Assembly: GCA_004194705.1 (NCBI GenBank)
Contig: SADC01001282.1
Coordinates: forward strand, 62,001-126,000
Direction: 5' to 3'
DNA: 64,000 bases
Source of the DNA: Ditylenchus dipsaci
Lineage: Eukaryota > Nematoda > Chromadorea > Rhabditida > Anguinidae
Of this stretch, positions 12,485 through 32,522 are shown one piece after another (positions within the stretch are counted from its first letter, which is position 1; every line of letters starts with the position of its first letter). The notes below the pieces were generated by a model. That model worked only from the letters and a program-made list of their open reading frames with translations. It had not been told where the DNA came from and searched no databases. The position numbers were made by a program, and so were the translations under genes.

Positions 12485-13194
12485 GTTTGATAATAGTAAA
12501 ATGAAGTATTGCATGCACGGCTCGGAAACATCCTGGCTCTCTTCTTGGTTTATGCTGTCATCCTCGCTTTGGCCTTAGGTATCTTCTCTCTTTTGTTCCT
12601 TTTTTTCAGCTCTCGGTTTTAATGAGTTCGGGATGCATCCCGAACTCATTTTTTCTGCACAAAAAGATACAAGAAGTATTTCTAAGACTTTCTAAATAAA
12701 AAAAAGTTGAATTTTATTTAAAAAAAATTTGTCACCCACCCTCGGGGTAGATGGTCTTTTCGGGTATTTTAGGGTCATTTTTGGGTGATTCATCACATTT
12801 TTCTTGCTCGAGCTGGGCAAAAATACTCTCTAAATGCATTTTTAATCAAGAGTCTTGCTCTTAATTATGTCTAAGGTAAGTGAATGAGCGCATCTCTAAC
12901 CAACCAAGCCCCTGCGCTCCCTTTGGGGACTTTTCAAAAATTCGAGTATTGGGGGGGGTGGAACTAAAGAAGTACCGATTTGTGAGCGATTTAGCCAATC
13001 GGACCCGAAATCTGATCCGCTCAATCGATTTTTCTCAAAACGTTTACTCCCCTTTAGTAAACCCCAAAAAACAATAATTTTAGCCTTTTTGGCCGTTCCG
13101 GAATGGGTACCAAGCCATCTGGTCTCTCCCATCTCTGAATTTCACACGAAAGTGACCAAAAAAATTCAAAAATTGGTAATTTCGTGTCGAGAAC

Positions 13195-13345
13195 AACTTT
13201 TGGCAACAAGAATCAGTTTTTTGGCAACAAGAATCAGTCTTTCGGCAACAAAAATCAGTCTTTCGGCAACAACTTTTTTCGACGACAAAAATAAGTTTTT
13301 CGGTTACAATAATCAGTCTTTCGGCAACAATAATAAGTTTTTCCT
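13195..13345. repeat. Tandem repeat of CAGTCTTTCGGCAACAA
   Basis: About seven imperfect units of roughly 18-19 bp (variants CAGTTTTTTGGCAACAAGAAT, CAGTCTTTCGGCAACAAAAAT). No spacers of unique sequence, so not a CRISPR array. Confidence 0.75.
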
Positions 13346-13375
13346 GTTTCAAAACTGAGAACATTCACATTTAAA

Positions 13376-13700
13376 CAAAAACGGTCACTTCTTAGCGAAA
13401 GCGGGCACTTTTTAACAAAAGCGGGCAGAAAAAATCCAAAAGCGGGCACTTTGTAGCAAAAAAAGGGCACTTTCAAATAAAAGCGGGCAGAAAAAATAAA
13501 AAAGCGGGCATATTTAAACAAAAGCGGGAACTTTCGAGAAAAAGCGGGCAGAAAAAGCCAAAAGCGGGCACATTCGAGCAAAAACGGGCACTTTCGAGGA
13601 AAAGCGGGCAGAAAAAATCTTTTCTAACATAAACTCAAAAAAGCGGCAGAAAAAAGCTAAAAGCGGGCAGAAAAAAGCCAGAAGCGGGCAGAAAAAAGAT
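13376..13700. repeat. Tandem repeat of AAAAGCGGGCAGAAAAA / AAAGCGGGCACTTT
   Basis: At least 14 copies of a GCGGGCA-centred word alternate between the AGAAAAA and CTTT forms. The last units are the inverted partner of the CTGCCCGC words at 11088-11125, so this array is the right subterminal region of the outer repeat. Confidence 0.75.
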
Positions 13701-13705
13701 TTATC

Positions 13706-16088
13706 CGATATTTTTGAGGTTTGCTGCCTAATTTTTAAAAGTAGTATGAGGTCATCAATGCCATGTTCGATGCAAAACGAGTGACAAATGGAAGGGTTAG
13801 AAGAAATCAGCTGGTCCCCGGCTAAATTGTGACGCACGGGCATATAAATTTAACATAAAAACATGTGACCAACAGGGCGGCTAGAAACACTCCGACTTTC
13901 ATGAAATAGCCGAAAAAATCCTGAAATTTCATGCTGCACACCCTGTAGAAACCTTAAATCAGTCAATAATATTTCTCCAAAGGCTGAGCAATTAGTCATC
14001 CAACGAGTAAGCGATTAATATAATAAGAGCAGAAGTAATATATGATCTTTCGCCATCTCTGTACACCCTTTTTCACGTGTCCCTCTCGCCCCCTGCAAAC
14101 CAGGAGGTGTCTACGCCCACCCCTATTCTCGCATCAGCAGTAGTCAACCCATCGGAGCAGCGTCACTGGTGCAGGAATATATCATCTGCAGCAAAGAACG
14201 TGTTTTCCGCAACACCTCCAGCCAACAGGAAGAAATTTGGGCCATGAACCAGGAGACCACTACATAATCTCCTGGCCAGAATCACTCTTGAACAGGTCGG
14301 TTCAACTAAATTTTAGGAGGTTATTAATGGTCTGGTTGTTTTGATGAAGAATTTGCCTGATTTTTTGTCCTTTAATATTTGTTATAAAACTCTGAGGGTC
14401 ACAGGGTTTCGGGCAATATGAAATTTTAAAATTGATAGCTTTGCATTTTGTAGTGATTAATTTGATGGTCGATATTACAAAAGGCAATATTTTGAATGAT
14501 GACCAGGTTGCAACTGCGTTTTTCACTATTTTAGTATTGCGGACTTACGAATAGTGATAGGGAGATTTAATTTTTCGGCTTTGGCTTTAACCCTCGCTCC
14601 AAAGACCAAGGCGAATTTTCGGTGAATATAAACTAAACTTGACTAGGGGAATGTAAGCTATACTTGCTCCGAATTTTTACGGCTGTGATTAGACTCAGAG
14701 ACTTGCCCGTCACTGGTTACAAGACTGCGATTTACTACAGTAACAAAGTCAATTTTTTTTTGATAGGCCTTTATGGCCCTATTAGACTTTAGGGGGCAAC
14801 ATTTTTTGCCTTGGTCCTCCTGTTGTTTTTTGTTAAAAATTACCTTGGTCCCCCGTGTTGTTTTGAAGGTGATCATGGTCAAGGTGATCATGTTAACCAT
14901 AATCAGCATTATCACCATAATCAGAGTATCAATAAACTATAATGGACAAGGGGGACCAAGGTATTTATTGCACTCGACTGTGGGTGTAACGTCGCCCCCT
15001 CAACTCCACTGGAGTTCTGCACTTTTTTCACCTCAAATTTTGGGTTAATTGCACTTTAGTAGTCCAATGGAATTTCGATACAGTCAAACCTGGATAAGGC
15101 CTGTGCACGGGCCGAAAAGGTGCCGAAGCGGGCCCTGAATTTTCTCGTACTTTTTTCAGACTTTTTTGAAAAAAGTTTATACCGTCTGATAGCTAAGATT
15201 TCAGGCTACAAAATGGTATTTTCCGGGCCAGGGTTTGAAAAAATGTTGGCCTAAAAACAGCGTTTTTTTAAAGAAATGTTTTTTGACCAAAAAGCCGACC
15301 CGTAGAGTCTACGGCGTAGACCAACATTATTCCAAACCCCGGCCCGGAAAATAAAATTTTATAGCCCGAAATCTTAGGTATCAGATGGTGTATTTTAAAA
15401 AAATCTGAGAAGAAGTCAGAGAAAATTAAGGGCCCGCTTCGGCCCGTGTATGAGCACTCGTACCTGAGCTCGTAATTGCACTTAAAATATTAATATATAA
15501 CGATTTATAATCTTGACACAGGTATATTTTTTTTGTAAAAATGTTGTCTGAAGCCATCTAGTTTAAAACTTTTCAGAAAAAGAAGAATTTCTAGAACGAA
15601 AAATACAAAGTATCAAGTACGAGCAAGTACGAGCCAAGTACGAGGTCCAAACACTGCGCGCATAGGCCTGACCTGGATAAATACCACCCCGATATATCAC
15701 ACCGAAAATGGACCGATTTGGTCAGATTTGACTAGAATTAAGTCAAGTGAACCCTCGATACAACACCACCTGAATACAACACCGCCCTAGGATCGAGAAA
15801 AGCGTCCTGATCTAGTATTTTAAAGTCTTCTGTCTAGTTTTTAAGAGTAGTATAACGTGGTCTTAGACACGCCTCTGCTAACAGTCTATCAATCCATCGG
15901 TTTCTTGGGGTGGTGTTGTATCCACGACCTTCCACTGTAGTCCAGTGGAAGGTTAGTAGTCTAAAAATGCTTTAGTAGTCCAATGGAAACTGGGTAGTCT
16001 GATGGTAATTAAGTAGTCCAATAGAAATTCAGTAGTCCAATAAACAATAAATAAAGTATCGAAAGGGGAAAAAGGGCTGTATTGGGAG
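13706..16088. other. Gene-free stretch with degraded inverted repeats
   Basis: Contains inverted CCTTGGTCCCCC / GGGGGACCAAGG arms (about 14805-14965); an inverted pair GCACGGGCCGAAAAGG / CCCGCTTCGGCCCGTG (about 15105-15455) with inner arms around TAGCTAAGATTTCAGGCTAC; and scattered CAGTCAAACCTGGATAA-type ends. No exon recognised. Confidence 0.55.
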
Positions 16089-16493
16089 TATAGTGGTTAC
16101 GCCGTCCGTCGCCGTCCTATTTTTTTCATCGCCGTCCTGCATTTTCATCAAATTTTTTATAACTGAACGCTTTTTTTATTTTACATCATATAGTCAGTTT
16201 TTATTTTTCTACCTTATTTTTGGGTGACCGTCCAGGTTTTCTTTTATTTTTATTTCAAACAAATGAGACTGTCCTAATTTTACATGAAAATTTTCAAAAA
16301 AAAATGGGAGAAATTAAGACGGCCTCATTTTTTCGAAAAGAAAGAAACCTGGACGGTCACCCAAAAATAAGGTATAAAAATAAAAACTGACGATATGATG
16401 TGAAATAAAAAGCGTTCCGTTATAAAAAGTTTGATGAAAATGCAGGACGGCGATGAAAAAATTAGGACGGCGACGGACAGCGTAACCACTATG
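16089..16493. mobile_element. hAT-like element, GCCGTCC word, inserted in another repeat
   Basis: Termini TATAGTGGTTACG and CGTAACCACTATG are complementary apart from the outermost base and flanked by an exact 8-bp duplication ATTGGGAG (16081-16088, 16494-16501). Subterminal regions repeat GCCGTCCT/GCCGTCCG. The target is the GGGCTGTATTGGGAGGGG arm of the common long-TIR family: removing the element restores GGGCTGTATTGGGAGGG. No coding remnant. Confidence 0.87.
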
Positions 16494-16766
16494 ATTGGGA
16501 GGGTAAGGGAGCAATAGGGGCCAAAGGCTGCAATAAAATACATGAAAACGAGCTGCAAAAATTATAATCCTTGTATTTTTCGGACTAGACCAAGCAAAGG
16601 CTACAGACTTCAAAAACAAAGGTAAAAATGTGGTGGAGGAACTTTTACGGCTTTTTCGAGTCTTCACTGTAATATAAAAAAATTATATAAATATCTGATT
16701 GATTTATTAATTTATAGCACTTGTCAAACTATTTTTGTTGCTGTTTTGGCTGGTTAAGTAGGCACC

Positions 16767-19700
16767 ATGGGCTGCGACAATTCCGACTCTTGCAGTGAGC
16801 AGGCCAGTAGCAAACCTCTGGCTCCAGTCATCTTCGAATACTTGACTGGCCAAAACAAAGGTTTTTTCCTATTTATGTTGGGAACAACAAAATTAACTTA
16901 TCAAAATGAAACTTTTGCAGGAATTATTGTTGGCCATCTTTGCTGCAAACCGAACAGGAATGCTCTGTCTTTTGCTATGCTTAAAGCTGTAAGGATTTGT
17001 AAAATTGAACAAGCTTTTTTTTATCATGCTCCGTCTGGCAAGTTCGACCCCGCTTAGTGTCCGACGCTATTTTCAGGGTACGAAAAAGATAGCAATTGAA
17101 CTAATTAACGCCTTTGTTTTTTTTTGGAGTCTAGTGATTCCGAGGAGTGGAAAATAAGATGCGTGAAACATATATGATATATCCCATCGATCACGAAGAA
17201 GTGAGCAAGACATAAAGGTGCACTTTGTCCAGCTGCTGAAAAAATAGCGCCGCATCTTTGCAGTTGACGTTTTTCAACCACAACTTGCGGAACAAGTAAA
17301 GAAACAACAAAAAACAACGAAATAATTTGTTCATCGATAATCTGATATAGAATTTATTAATAACTATTTTCAACACTCCACTTCCCAAGTTACCAGAAAT
17401 TTTGACCGATTTGGTGTATGGACCTAAAGTGGATTTCGTCAAATATTCAAATTGCTGTTTTCTCCAATGTCTATTCAGAGTCAGGAAAATTCTGCTTTTC
17501 CAGACTTGTTCAGAATTTAATTCTCAACCAGAATATACACTTGTTTCCGTCCGTCCTCTGGGTGTGAAACAGCTGTCACTCTCATTCTGAAAAAGTGAAG
17601 AAAGCACTGGATAATTCGACTGTGTGCTAATGCGGGTTCCTACTTTTTCCCGGTTGGTCGTACCCGCTTTTCAATTTGGTTTTCTTTTTAAAAATTCATT
17701 TTCCGCTTAACCGAAAGTGGTCTACTCTAGTACAAATTTTCCTTGAAATATATAAATTAAGAAAAAAATTCAGCTAAACGATGGATTCGACAAAATCAAA
17801 GCTAACAAAAATGCACGAGTGCTCATTCTAAAAAGTGATATACAGAGGGTGTTTTGTGCAGGTATTATTATTTAAATTATTTATTCAAATTTGAATTATT
17901 AAAATTTGAAATGTTAATTTTTATTTGCAGGAGCAGACCTAAAAGAACGCCGAGCCATGACCAACCAGCAAGTAGGTGTATTTGTGGATGCTCTCAGGGC
18001 CCTAATGACCAAACTGGCCAACCTGGCCATTCCTGTGATTGCAGCTATTGATGGAGTAGCGCTGGGAGGAGGTCTGGAAATGGCACTCGCTTGTGACATC
18101 AGAATCTCAAGTAACCACTTATTAATAAGAAAAAGACTAGGGCCACAAATAGTCACCATCGAGTTTATCAGTCAAACAATTTTCCCCCAAAATTTTGGTC
18201 TGATTTTGTAAAAAGCGCATGGAAATCATTTTTCCGCTAACCCTTACCGATTTTCTAACACCAATTTTTGAAAATCACTAATTTTCTCTGAAAAATGCCC
18301 AAAATTGACTGTCGGAATTTGAGGCGCTAGTAGCGAATATCATCCCCCCATAAACCTGACCCTCCCAAAATCGCTGTAACTACCCTTTGGAACAATAAGT
18401 TTAGGCTCAGTCCTTTGGCTCGGGACTAGGCCAGCGACCGGGAGTTGTGACTAATAAATGTCTTAAGCACTTTTCTAGGGTCTGGGACATAAATTTAGGT
18501 CTCTTTACTCAAGTTTTAAAAGGAAGAATTATGGGGAGGGGTATTGTTCTATACTCGGGTCGAATTTGAAAAATTTTGGGTCGCGATTCCAAAGTATGGT
18601 TTGAGAGCGATCTAGGTTCCAGGATGGTTTTTCAAAGCTTTATCAAACCTTTCCAGCCATTACCATGTCTAAAAACTTTGAGAGAAACAAAAAATCAACG
18701 TCAATTTAATTTTCAGCAACAAATTCGTTGCTAGGTCTAGTAGAGACAAGGCTGGGGATATTGCCTGGAGCAGGAGGCACTCAACGTCTATCAAGAGTTG
18801 TGGGGCTTGCCAAGGCCAAGGAGATGATATTTACTGGATCTAAACTGTCCGGAGACCAAGCTGCTAAAATTGGGCTTGTCAATCATGCTGTTGAAGATGC
18901 CTATGAAAAAGCTCTGGAATTAGCTAAGGAAATATTAAAATCTGTGGGGTTTATTTTTAATTTATCAAAAATTCACTTATTCGTTTGTGTATCAGGCGCC
19001 CATCGCTATAAGAGCATCTAAAAAGGCCATTAACAGAGGTTTTGATGTGGACATCAACAAGGGCATGCTCATTGAACAACACGCATATGCTCACGTTTGT
19101 GCTTTTCACGACTTTTGAGATATTTTTGAATTCACACCTTTTATTTTATTTTATTTCTTTTTGCGATTTAGAAGACAAGGTTAGGGTAGTTCTGACGCTC
19201 GCAGGACTACTGTGTGCCCAAGGTTTCACCTAATTTAAAAAAAAATAAAAAAATAATAGAAAACACGGACCAATTAGCTCAAGGTATATAAAATTAAAAA
19301 GGTGTGAATTTGAAAAAATTCCGAAAATTAAAAACGAGCCTACGCCTCAAGACCTCAACGTGTTAGGTGATAATATGAGGGCTAATAATCATGCCGCCCC
19401 GGAAAGAAGCGCCAGGTTTGGTCGGCGCCGGCGCCGAAGTAATTTTTTTTACATCGGATGGGCTGACAAGGGCTCTTTTATAAGGGAAAAGGAGGTAATT
19501 GGGTGAAACTGTTAAAAAACAGGTTTATTTTGCAAATAAAAAAACTTCTGGTTTCCACTATTGAGCCACGGAAATCCGAATTTAAACAATTCCATATAAA
19601 ATCATGAACATGTCTTGTTTAAATCAATTTTTGTGTAAAGTTCACACATATTTAAAACATCATATAAACACACTAAAAAAGCTTATTCCACCTGTGCTTT

Positions 19701-19879
19701 TAGCTAAATTCGCATAAATCACTTTTAAGCCTAAGCCAAATAGTGTTTTTTTTATAGCCAAGTTTAAACTTACATTATTATACATAATGCTTTTAAGACG
19801 ATTTGGACAAAAGACAGACAGATTAGAAGGAATTCAGGCATTTATAGAAAAACGAGATCCCGTCTACGTTGGAGAATAA
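16767..19879 (+). CDS. ECHDC2: Enoyl-CoA hydratase family protein, AUH/ECHDC2 type, seven exons
   Basis: Crotonase-fold enzyme acting on CoA thioesters. Exons 16767-16860, 16921-16988, 17774-17861, 17931-18110, 18717-18943, 18996-19094 and about 19814-19879 join in phase to 273 residues with no internal stop. Visible: NRNAL near residue 43; [12 protein letters not shown] (oxyanion-hole strand, about 79-90); [20 protein letters not shown] (about 117-136); [50 protein letters not shown]; and [13 protein letters not shown] at the end. PGAGGTQRL, FTGxxLSG and GLVNHAV fit ECHDC2 better than AUH, so the symbol is tentative. The start has a strong context (ACCATGG) and an in-frame TAA three codons upstream. 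No mitochondrial presequence is seen; the protein starts MGCDNS. The junction into the last exon is weak: four residues conserved in relatives are missing there and repeat sequence lies between 19094 and 19814. Confidence 0.92.
18323..18561. mobile_element. GGCGCTA-ended element with 8-bp TSD in crotonase intron 4
   Basis: Flanked by identical GAATTTGA (18315-18322 and 18562-18569). The left end GGCGCTAGTAGCG matches termini of the 26927 and 43593 elements; the right end (CTATACTCGGGTC) is degraded. Internal sequence (GGACTAGGCCAGCG, GGGTCTGGGACATAAATTTAG) recurs inverted at about 4140-4330. Lies wholly within an intron. Confidence 0.72.
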
Positions 19880-19951
19880 TCATGTCTGTTTGCACGAATT
19901 TTAAAATTATTTAACAAAAATTTGTATGTAAATATGTTATATTCTCTGCCG

Positions 19952-19957
19952 AATAAA
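19952..19957 (+). terminator. Polyadenylation signal of the crotonase gene
   Basis: Canonical AATAAA about 72 bases after the TAA stop at 19877-19879, a normal distance for a short 3' UTR. Confidence 0.65.
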
Positions 19958-20850
19958 AAATTGTAGTCCAACTGCTAAGTAAAGGCTTCAAAATGGAGAT
20001 TTAAAATAATTTCAAATATGGTTAAACTGTGATGGAACCCATTGTATAACGACACTCAATTTTCACAAAACATGCAATTTAATAATCATAAAAGGCATAA
20101 AATCATAAAAAGCGTCATCAATGATCTAAGGAAAGAAAAAAGGGCCCGACTGTACAATCCACCCAATTTTCAAAAATGCACCAGAACTTGGTTTTTACTG
20201 TATTATGCTTTAAGACATTTTTAAGTTGCGAAAAGGCATCTAGAGTTTTTTTAATGTTAAAATTTTTGACTTTTTGGCTTTGTCCCCCTGTTTTTTTCGA
20301 ATTTTAAGATAGTTAGAAATCAACAATCGGGTGGAGTTTAGCGTAATTTTACCATTTTATGGTTCGGGGAACATGCTTGAGTCCATCCTAACATACGCTG
20401 GCCTACCCTTGCCTAAGCCTAAAAAGCCGTATCGTAAAGAATTTGAACACAAAAAAGTTTAAAACAACAGGGAATTAAGGTAAAAAGTCAATATTTAGAC
20501 TTAAAAACATTTAATGCCTTTCCGCAGCCTAAAAACATATTTTAAACATTTTCACTGCATAAAACAGCAAAAAAACATGTTCTAACTGGTGTCCAAAAAG
20601 TCTTTTGCTGACCTTTGAACTCTCTTTTTAAAATACAAATATTGCAAGTCAAAAATTCCAAATATACAGGGTTGTAGCTCAGCATCTCTTCTTTCAAATG
20701 GCATATTAACTTAGCTTCATTATTCTGGATAAGTTACCATTTAGCTTCAAACACTTGTGAGACCATTTTGAGAAGTTGACAAGCGTTTATATCACTTTTA
20801 GTGATCAAATTTTTTTATTAAATTTGAAGCGTCACGAAAACATTATATCG

Positions 20851-21107
20851 TCATGTTGTAGCGCAGCTCACTAGCTACAAAGCCAAGGTTATTGGATGAT
20901 TTTTCGAAATCAGAGTGTTAAGATATGGCTTTTTGGAAAAAATAAATTTCTTGAAAAAATGGCCGATATCCAAATATCCCCAATTTTACGGATTTGGCCA
21001 TTTTTTCAAGCAATTGATTTTTTTCCAAAAAGCCATATCTTAACACTCTGATTTTCAATTATTCGGTAAGATTGATTTGGTAGCTCTTGAGCTGCGTTAC
21101 AACATGA
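20851..21107. repeat. 257-bp palindrome
   Basis: The ends TCATGTTGTAGCGCAGCTC and GAGCTGCGTTACAACATGA are inverted copies; arms continue through AGAGTGTTAAGATATGGC and its complement to a short AT-rich loop. No TSD could be fixed. Confidence 0.75.
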
Positions 21108-22450
21108 CTGAAACTCTCCAAACTGTCAAATTCGGAGCGTTTTAAAAATGAATGTTAAATAAATTTTACTGCTAATTGTTGTAGAATTTTTGCTAAGGGG
21201 GCGGAGAGGATATTAATCTCAATACATAAAAAACCCAACTTCCTAATCGTGGAAATTTCTAAGGTTTGAGTTTTTATTAAATTTGGTGGAACAATTTTAT
21301 GAACACATAATTTCATTTAGAGTAGTGTTGCATACTTGATTAGTGTCATCAGCACATTTCATTGTTGATTTGTTCTCTTTGATCAGCTTGAGCAGGTCTG
21401 CTTTGCCTTCTGGCCAGAACCAAGCTTCGAAATTCGATATTTGGTTTGGACGAGACTTAGTACCAACTTCCACTATATTTTCACAGCACTAAAATGTTAA
21501 TATAGTTAAGTTAATATAAAATTTGGCAAAATACCTTTCCAACTTCTGAAATAACTCCGCAGCTGGTTCTGAAAGTCAACTCGAATCTGCCCACTGGTGG
21601 TTCTTTTGTCAGTTCAGTTTCAATATTTACTTCACTTTTGTTTTTGCGTCCAATTTTGAAGATTTTGAGACATTCTCCTCCTTTAAAGGGCATACCAGCG
21701 CGTTACAATACAAATTAAGGCGGGGATCAGCAATTTTTTTTAAAAATCGTCCTTGTTTTCACTCGTCAAGTTTTCCTTTTTACACTGTTTTTATTTTTTT
21801 AATTTCGGAGGGGACTGAAACCTAGTTAGCCTTACCTTGACTACGTCCATGGCGAAAAATCAAGAAATGCAGAGATTATCAGTAATATTTTAAAAATCAC
21901 ACAAACTTACACTCATGCTTGACTATACCTAGAGTTTGCCTAACTTAAAAAACAAGTTCAGATCGAAAAGTTTGTAATTTTACAATACGGTTAATAAATA
22001 TCAGAAAAAGTCGAGAATAAGGTTTAAAACAATCCTGGATTGGTTTCTTAATGAGCAGAAAATTTATGCAGTGTTTATGAATTTTTCAGCTAAAAATTTC
22101 TAAATTTATACCTTTATTGATTTGTAGATAGCCTGAAAATCTTTAACTTTTTTACAAATGTTAGTCTAAAATTGTAAGAGAAAAATGTTTTTACAGTCTA
22201 CCCTCTTAGTTACCAGTAACTGGTTGTTTTCCACAGCTAAATTGTCCTGCTACTTTAAGGGAATAATAGCTAGTCTGAGAAATTGTCAAGGCTAATAAGG
22301 AAAAGAAAAAAATAATTGAATATGGTAAGCAGAACATGCTTTACAAAACTTAATATTTTCTGAAATAAGTTTTCTGCTTTAAATCAAAAGGCAAATATAA
22401 TATTAAAACTGCAAAGTGTTTTTTAAAATTAAAATAGTTTCAGTCTTGTA

Positions 22451-22605
22451 TGGGAGGCATATAGCAGAAAAATAAGAAGCAGGCCTAGGGCGACCCGATA
22501 GCTCGACTGGTTAGAGCACTGACTTGCAAGATGGGTATCCACGGATCGCAGTTTTTTCCAGGCCTGTAAAAAAGCCGTACTGGCATACGCTGACTGTCTG
22601 TAAAT
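22451..22605 (+). repeat. tRNA-related SINE
   Basis: Contains CCCGATAGCTCGACTGGTTAGAGC, a good match to a tRNA 5' half with A box, then GACTTGCAAG, a degenerate GGATCGCAGTTTTTTCC and a CAGGCCTGTAAAAAAGCC tail. The 55433-55607 copy on the other strand shares both the tRNA-like part and about 40 bp upstream (AGCAG...AATAAGAA), so the repeat unit starts before the tRNA homology. Not a functional tRNA: the second half does not fold. Confidence 0.72.
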
Positions 22606-22831
22606 TTAAAAAAAAGTTTCTTAAAGGACTATAGTCATCACCGACAATGAGAATTTCACACAATTTTAATTTCATGCCACCTTTATTGCGAAAACATTCA
22701 GGAATATTTTTTGGTGAACTAATAATGAAATCATCGAAAAGTCAAAGCTGGCCTTGGGTACCGAACCCAATAGCAATTTCAAACTTCACCATTGCACTTA
22801 CAAGTAACTCGGTTGCCTTTCACTATTTTAA

Positions 22832-23323
22832 CCCTAGGACGACCACGTTGACCACAAAGTGGTCATGTCATATTTGCAAAACTTGGTTTGGCGTTCATAA
22901 AGCACATTTAGAAAAAAAGTATGAGAATCTACGAAGGTATCAATCTCAGCTATAAAATGAGATATCTTGCGGGCTGAGAGGACACTACCCGGCTGAAATA
23001 TAACCCCGTTTATAATGACATAGGCTGCTGACCACGTTGACCACATTGTGGTCATATTGATGAACATAATTTTGAAATAATGGTGGGTTGCAAACTCAAT
23101 AAATCTATTTATTTTTTCATTATTAGTTTTTTAGATAGATCACAATAAATGTTTGATATGACTATTGTGTAACCCATTCACGATTAGTATTCTGGCAGGA
23201 AAACCGAATTCGGCTCAGCTTGTAACCCACCATATTTGAAAATTGAATTTTATTATAATGACCACAAAGTGATAATTATAATAAATGGTCATTGGCAACC
23301 ACTTTAACGTGGTCGTCCTAGGG
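22832..23323. mobile_element. piggyBac-like non-autonomous element, TTAA flanked
   Basis: CCCTAGGACGACCACGTTG at the left and its near-complement (ACGTGGTCGTCCTAGGG) at the right are each flanked by TTAA (22828-22831, 23324-23327). TTAA targets and CCCTAG ends are typical of piggyBac. Subterminal GTGGTCA/TGACCAC words recur at least eight times. No transposase. A solo CATCCTAGGGTTAA end occurs near 48145. Confidence 0.8.
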
Positions 23324-23429
23324 TTAAATGAGCAAGTTCATTTGATAAACAACAATAAATAATAAAAAGTGTAGCGCGCATTCAAACGTGTGAACTTCTT
23401 GTTGTCGACAACGGCTATTGTCCTTTGAA

Positions 23430-23640
23430 GGGCATAAAAGGTGGTGCCTAGGAATTCAAATTTTCTCCCAATCATTGAGTTTGTGTACGAATTTTTCAAC
23501 TTAATTTGTAACAAAACAAGGCCTAGAATTAATTTTAGGTAAAGTTTTTGTAGAAACCAAGTTGAAAAATCCATACAGAAGTTCAATTATGAGTAAAAAA
23601 TTGAATATGCGGCCACCACCTGTTATTAGTATGGGTGTGC
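23430..23640. repeat. Palindromic MITE, GGTGGTGCC ends
   Basis: GGTGGTGCCTAGGAATTC at the left faces GGCCACCACC at the right, with the shared core TTTCTAACAAAAC-like / GAAACCAAGTTGAAAAATCC. Same family as 8903-9074 and 32326-32522. Confidence 0.65.
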
Positions 23641-24006
23641 CATTTAAAGAAACTGCTTTTTTTTTAAATTAAATCTTTTTATTTAGCGCAGTTCTTAAAC
23701 AAAGGGCTACAAAAACTATTTTACATAATTTTTTTGAAAATATCTGAGTATTGAGATATAACTTTAAATAAATATTCTCTTATACTGCTGAAGAATTAAT
23801 CAAAATTTTAAGCATACCGAAACAAAAAAAACACCAAATTAAACTAAAAGAATCACACAATATGTGATAAAAACTGAAAAAAATTCTAAAGCAGCTGTCT
23901 GCTGGTCGTGCTTTGCATCATTTCATCGCTCAAAAATCGATTACTAATTTTCTTGATTTTTTTTCGTGCAGAATCAATACTCAGAAACCACACAAACAAA
24001 CAATCT

Positions 24007-32092
<8,086 letters not shown>

Positions 32093-32325
32093 CACTAAAA
32101 ATAGTTATTCAAGAAATTTTATTTGTAAAATCTTCAAAAAATCAGCTTGGTCATTGAGCTATTTTTGGCTTTAAATGTAAGCTTGAAAAGTTTTTTGACT
32201 TTTTTAGACTTTTTGGTCTGTGCTAGTATTACACAGTTTAGATCATCTGAAATAAAAGGCGGGTCCTGAAAAGCCGGATAAGGATGAATATTTCTGCAAA
32301 GTTACTACATGGTAATGGCTTAAAA

Positions 32326-32522
32326 GGGTATGCCCACGCTAATTAGAGGTGGTGCCCGGAAATTCGAAAAAAATTTTCCTAAAAAACCAAAAGATACCAT
32401 AGAAACTTTCCTAAAGATACCAAAGAAACTAGAAACCAAGTTAAAAAATTCATACACAAGTTCAATGATTAGGAAAAAATATTGCATTCCCGAGAACCAC
32501 CTCTTTAAGTGTGGGTGTGCCC
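32326..32522. repeat. Palindromic MITE, GGTGGTGCC ends
   Basis: GGGTATGCCCACGCTAATTAG / GTGTGGGTGTGCCC ends with AGAGGTGGTGCCCGG facing GAGAACCACCTCT. Related to 23430-23640. Confidence 0.6.

Larger units (their letters stand above)
11083..13705. repeat. Outer composite repeat with TTTTTTCTGCCCGC ends
   Basis: The words TTTTTTCTGCCCGCTTCTGGC at 11088 and following return inverted at about 13660-13697. Inside is a second inverted pair: the TTTCACCCAAAAATGACCCT arm (about 11151-11320) and its complement (about 12620-12788), ending in TGAGTTCGGGATGCATCCC. Inside that pair sits the 11415-12484 hAT element. The block therefore records at least three layers of insertion. Confidence 0.65.
19960..24006. 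other. Intergenic repeats between the crotonase and kinase genes
   Basis: Both flanking genes end toward this interval. Contents: a palindrome at 20851-21107, a SINE at about 22451-22605, a TTAA-type end near 22622, a piggyBac-like element at 22832-23323 and a palindromic MITE at about 23430-23640. The stretch 21200-22440 is AT-rich with no feature I recognise; a short open frame at 21511-21693 (minus) has no homology I can name. Confidence 0.6.

Noticed and set aside
13195..13700. Possible CRISPR array
   Set aside because: Units are direct tandem repeats with no unique spacers, in clearly eukaryotic DNA, and they match the inverted arm at 11088-11125.
19172..19233. Short frame after GCGATTTAG as the crotonase last exon
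   Set aside because: It does not match the conserved family end; [13 protein letters not shown] at 19817-19855 does. The stretch lies in an inverted repeat (CACACCTTTT / AAAAAGGTGTG).
22495..22570. Possible functional tRNA gene
   Set aside because: The 5' half looks like a tRNA, but no T-arm or acceptor stem closes, and a second diverged copy with the same flanks shows a dispersed SINE.
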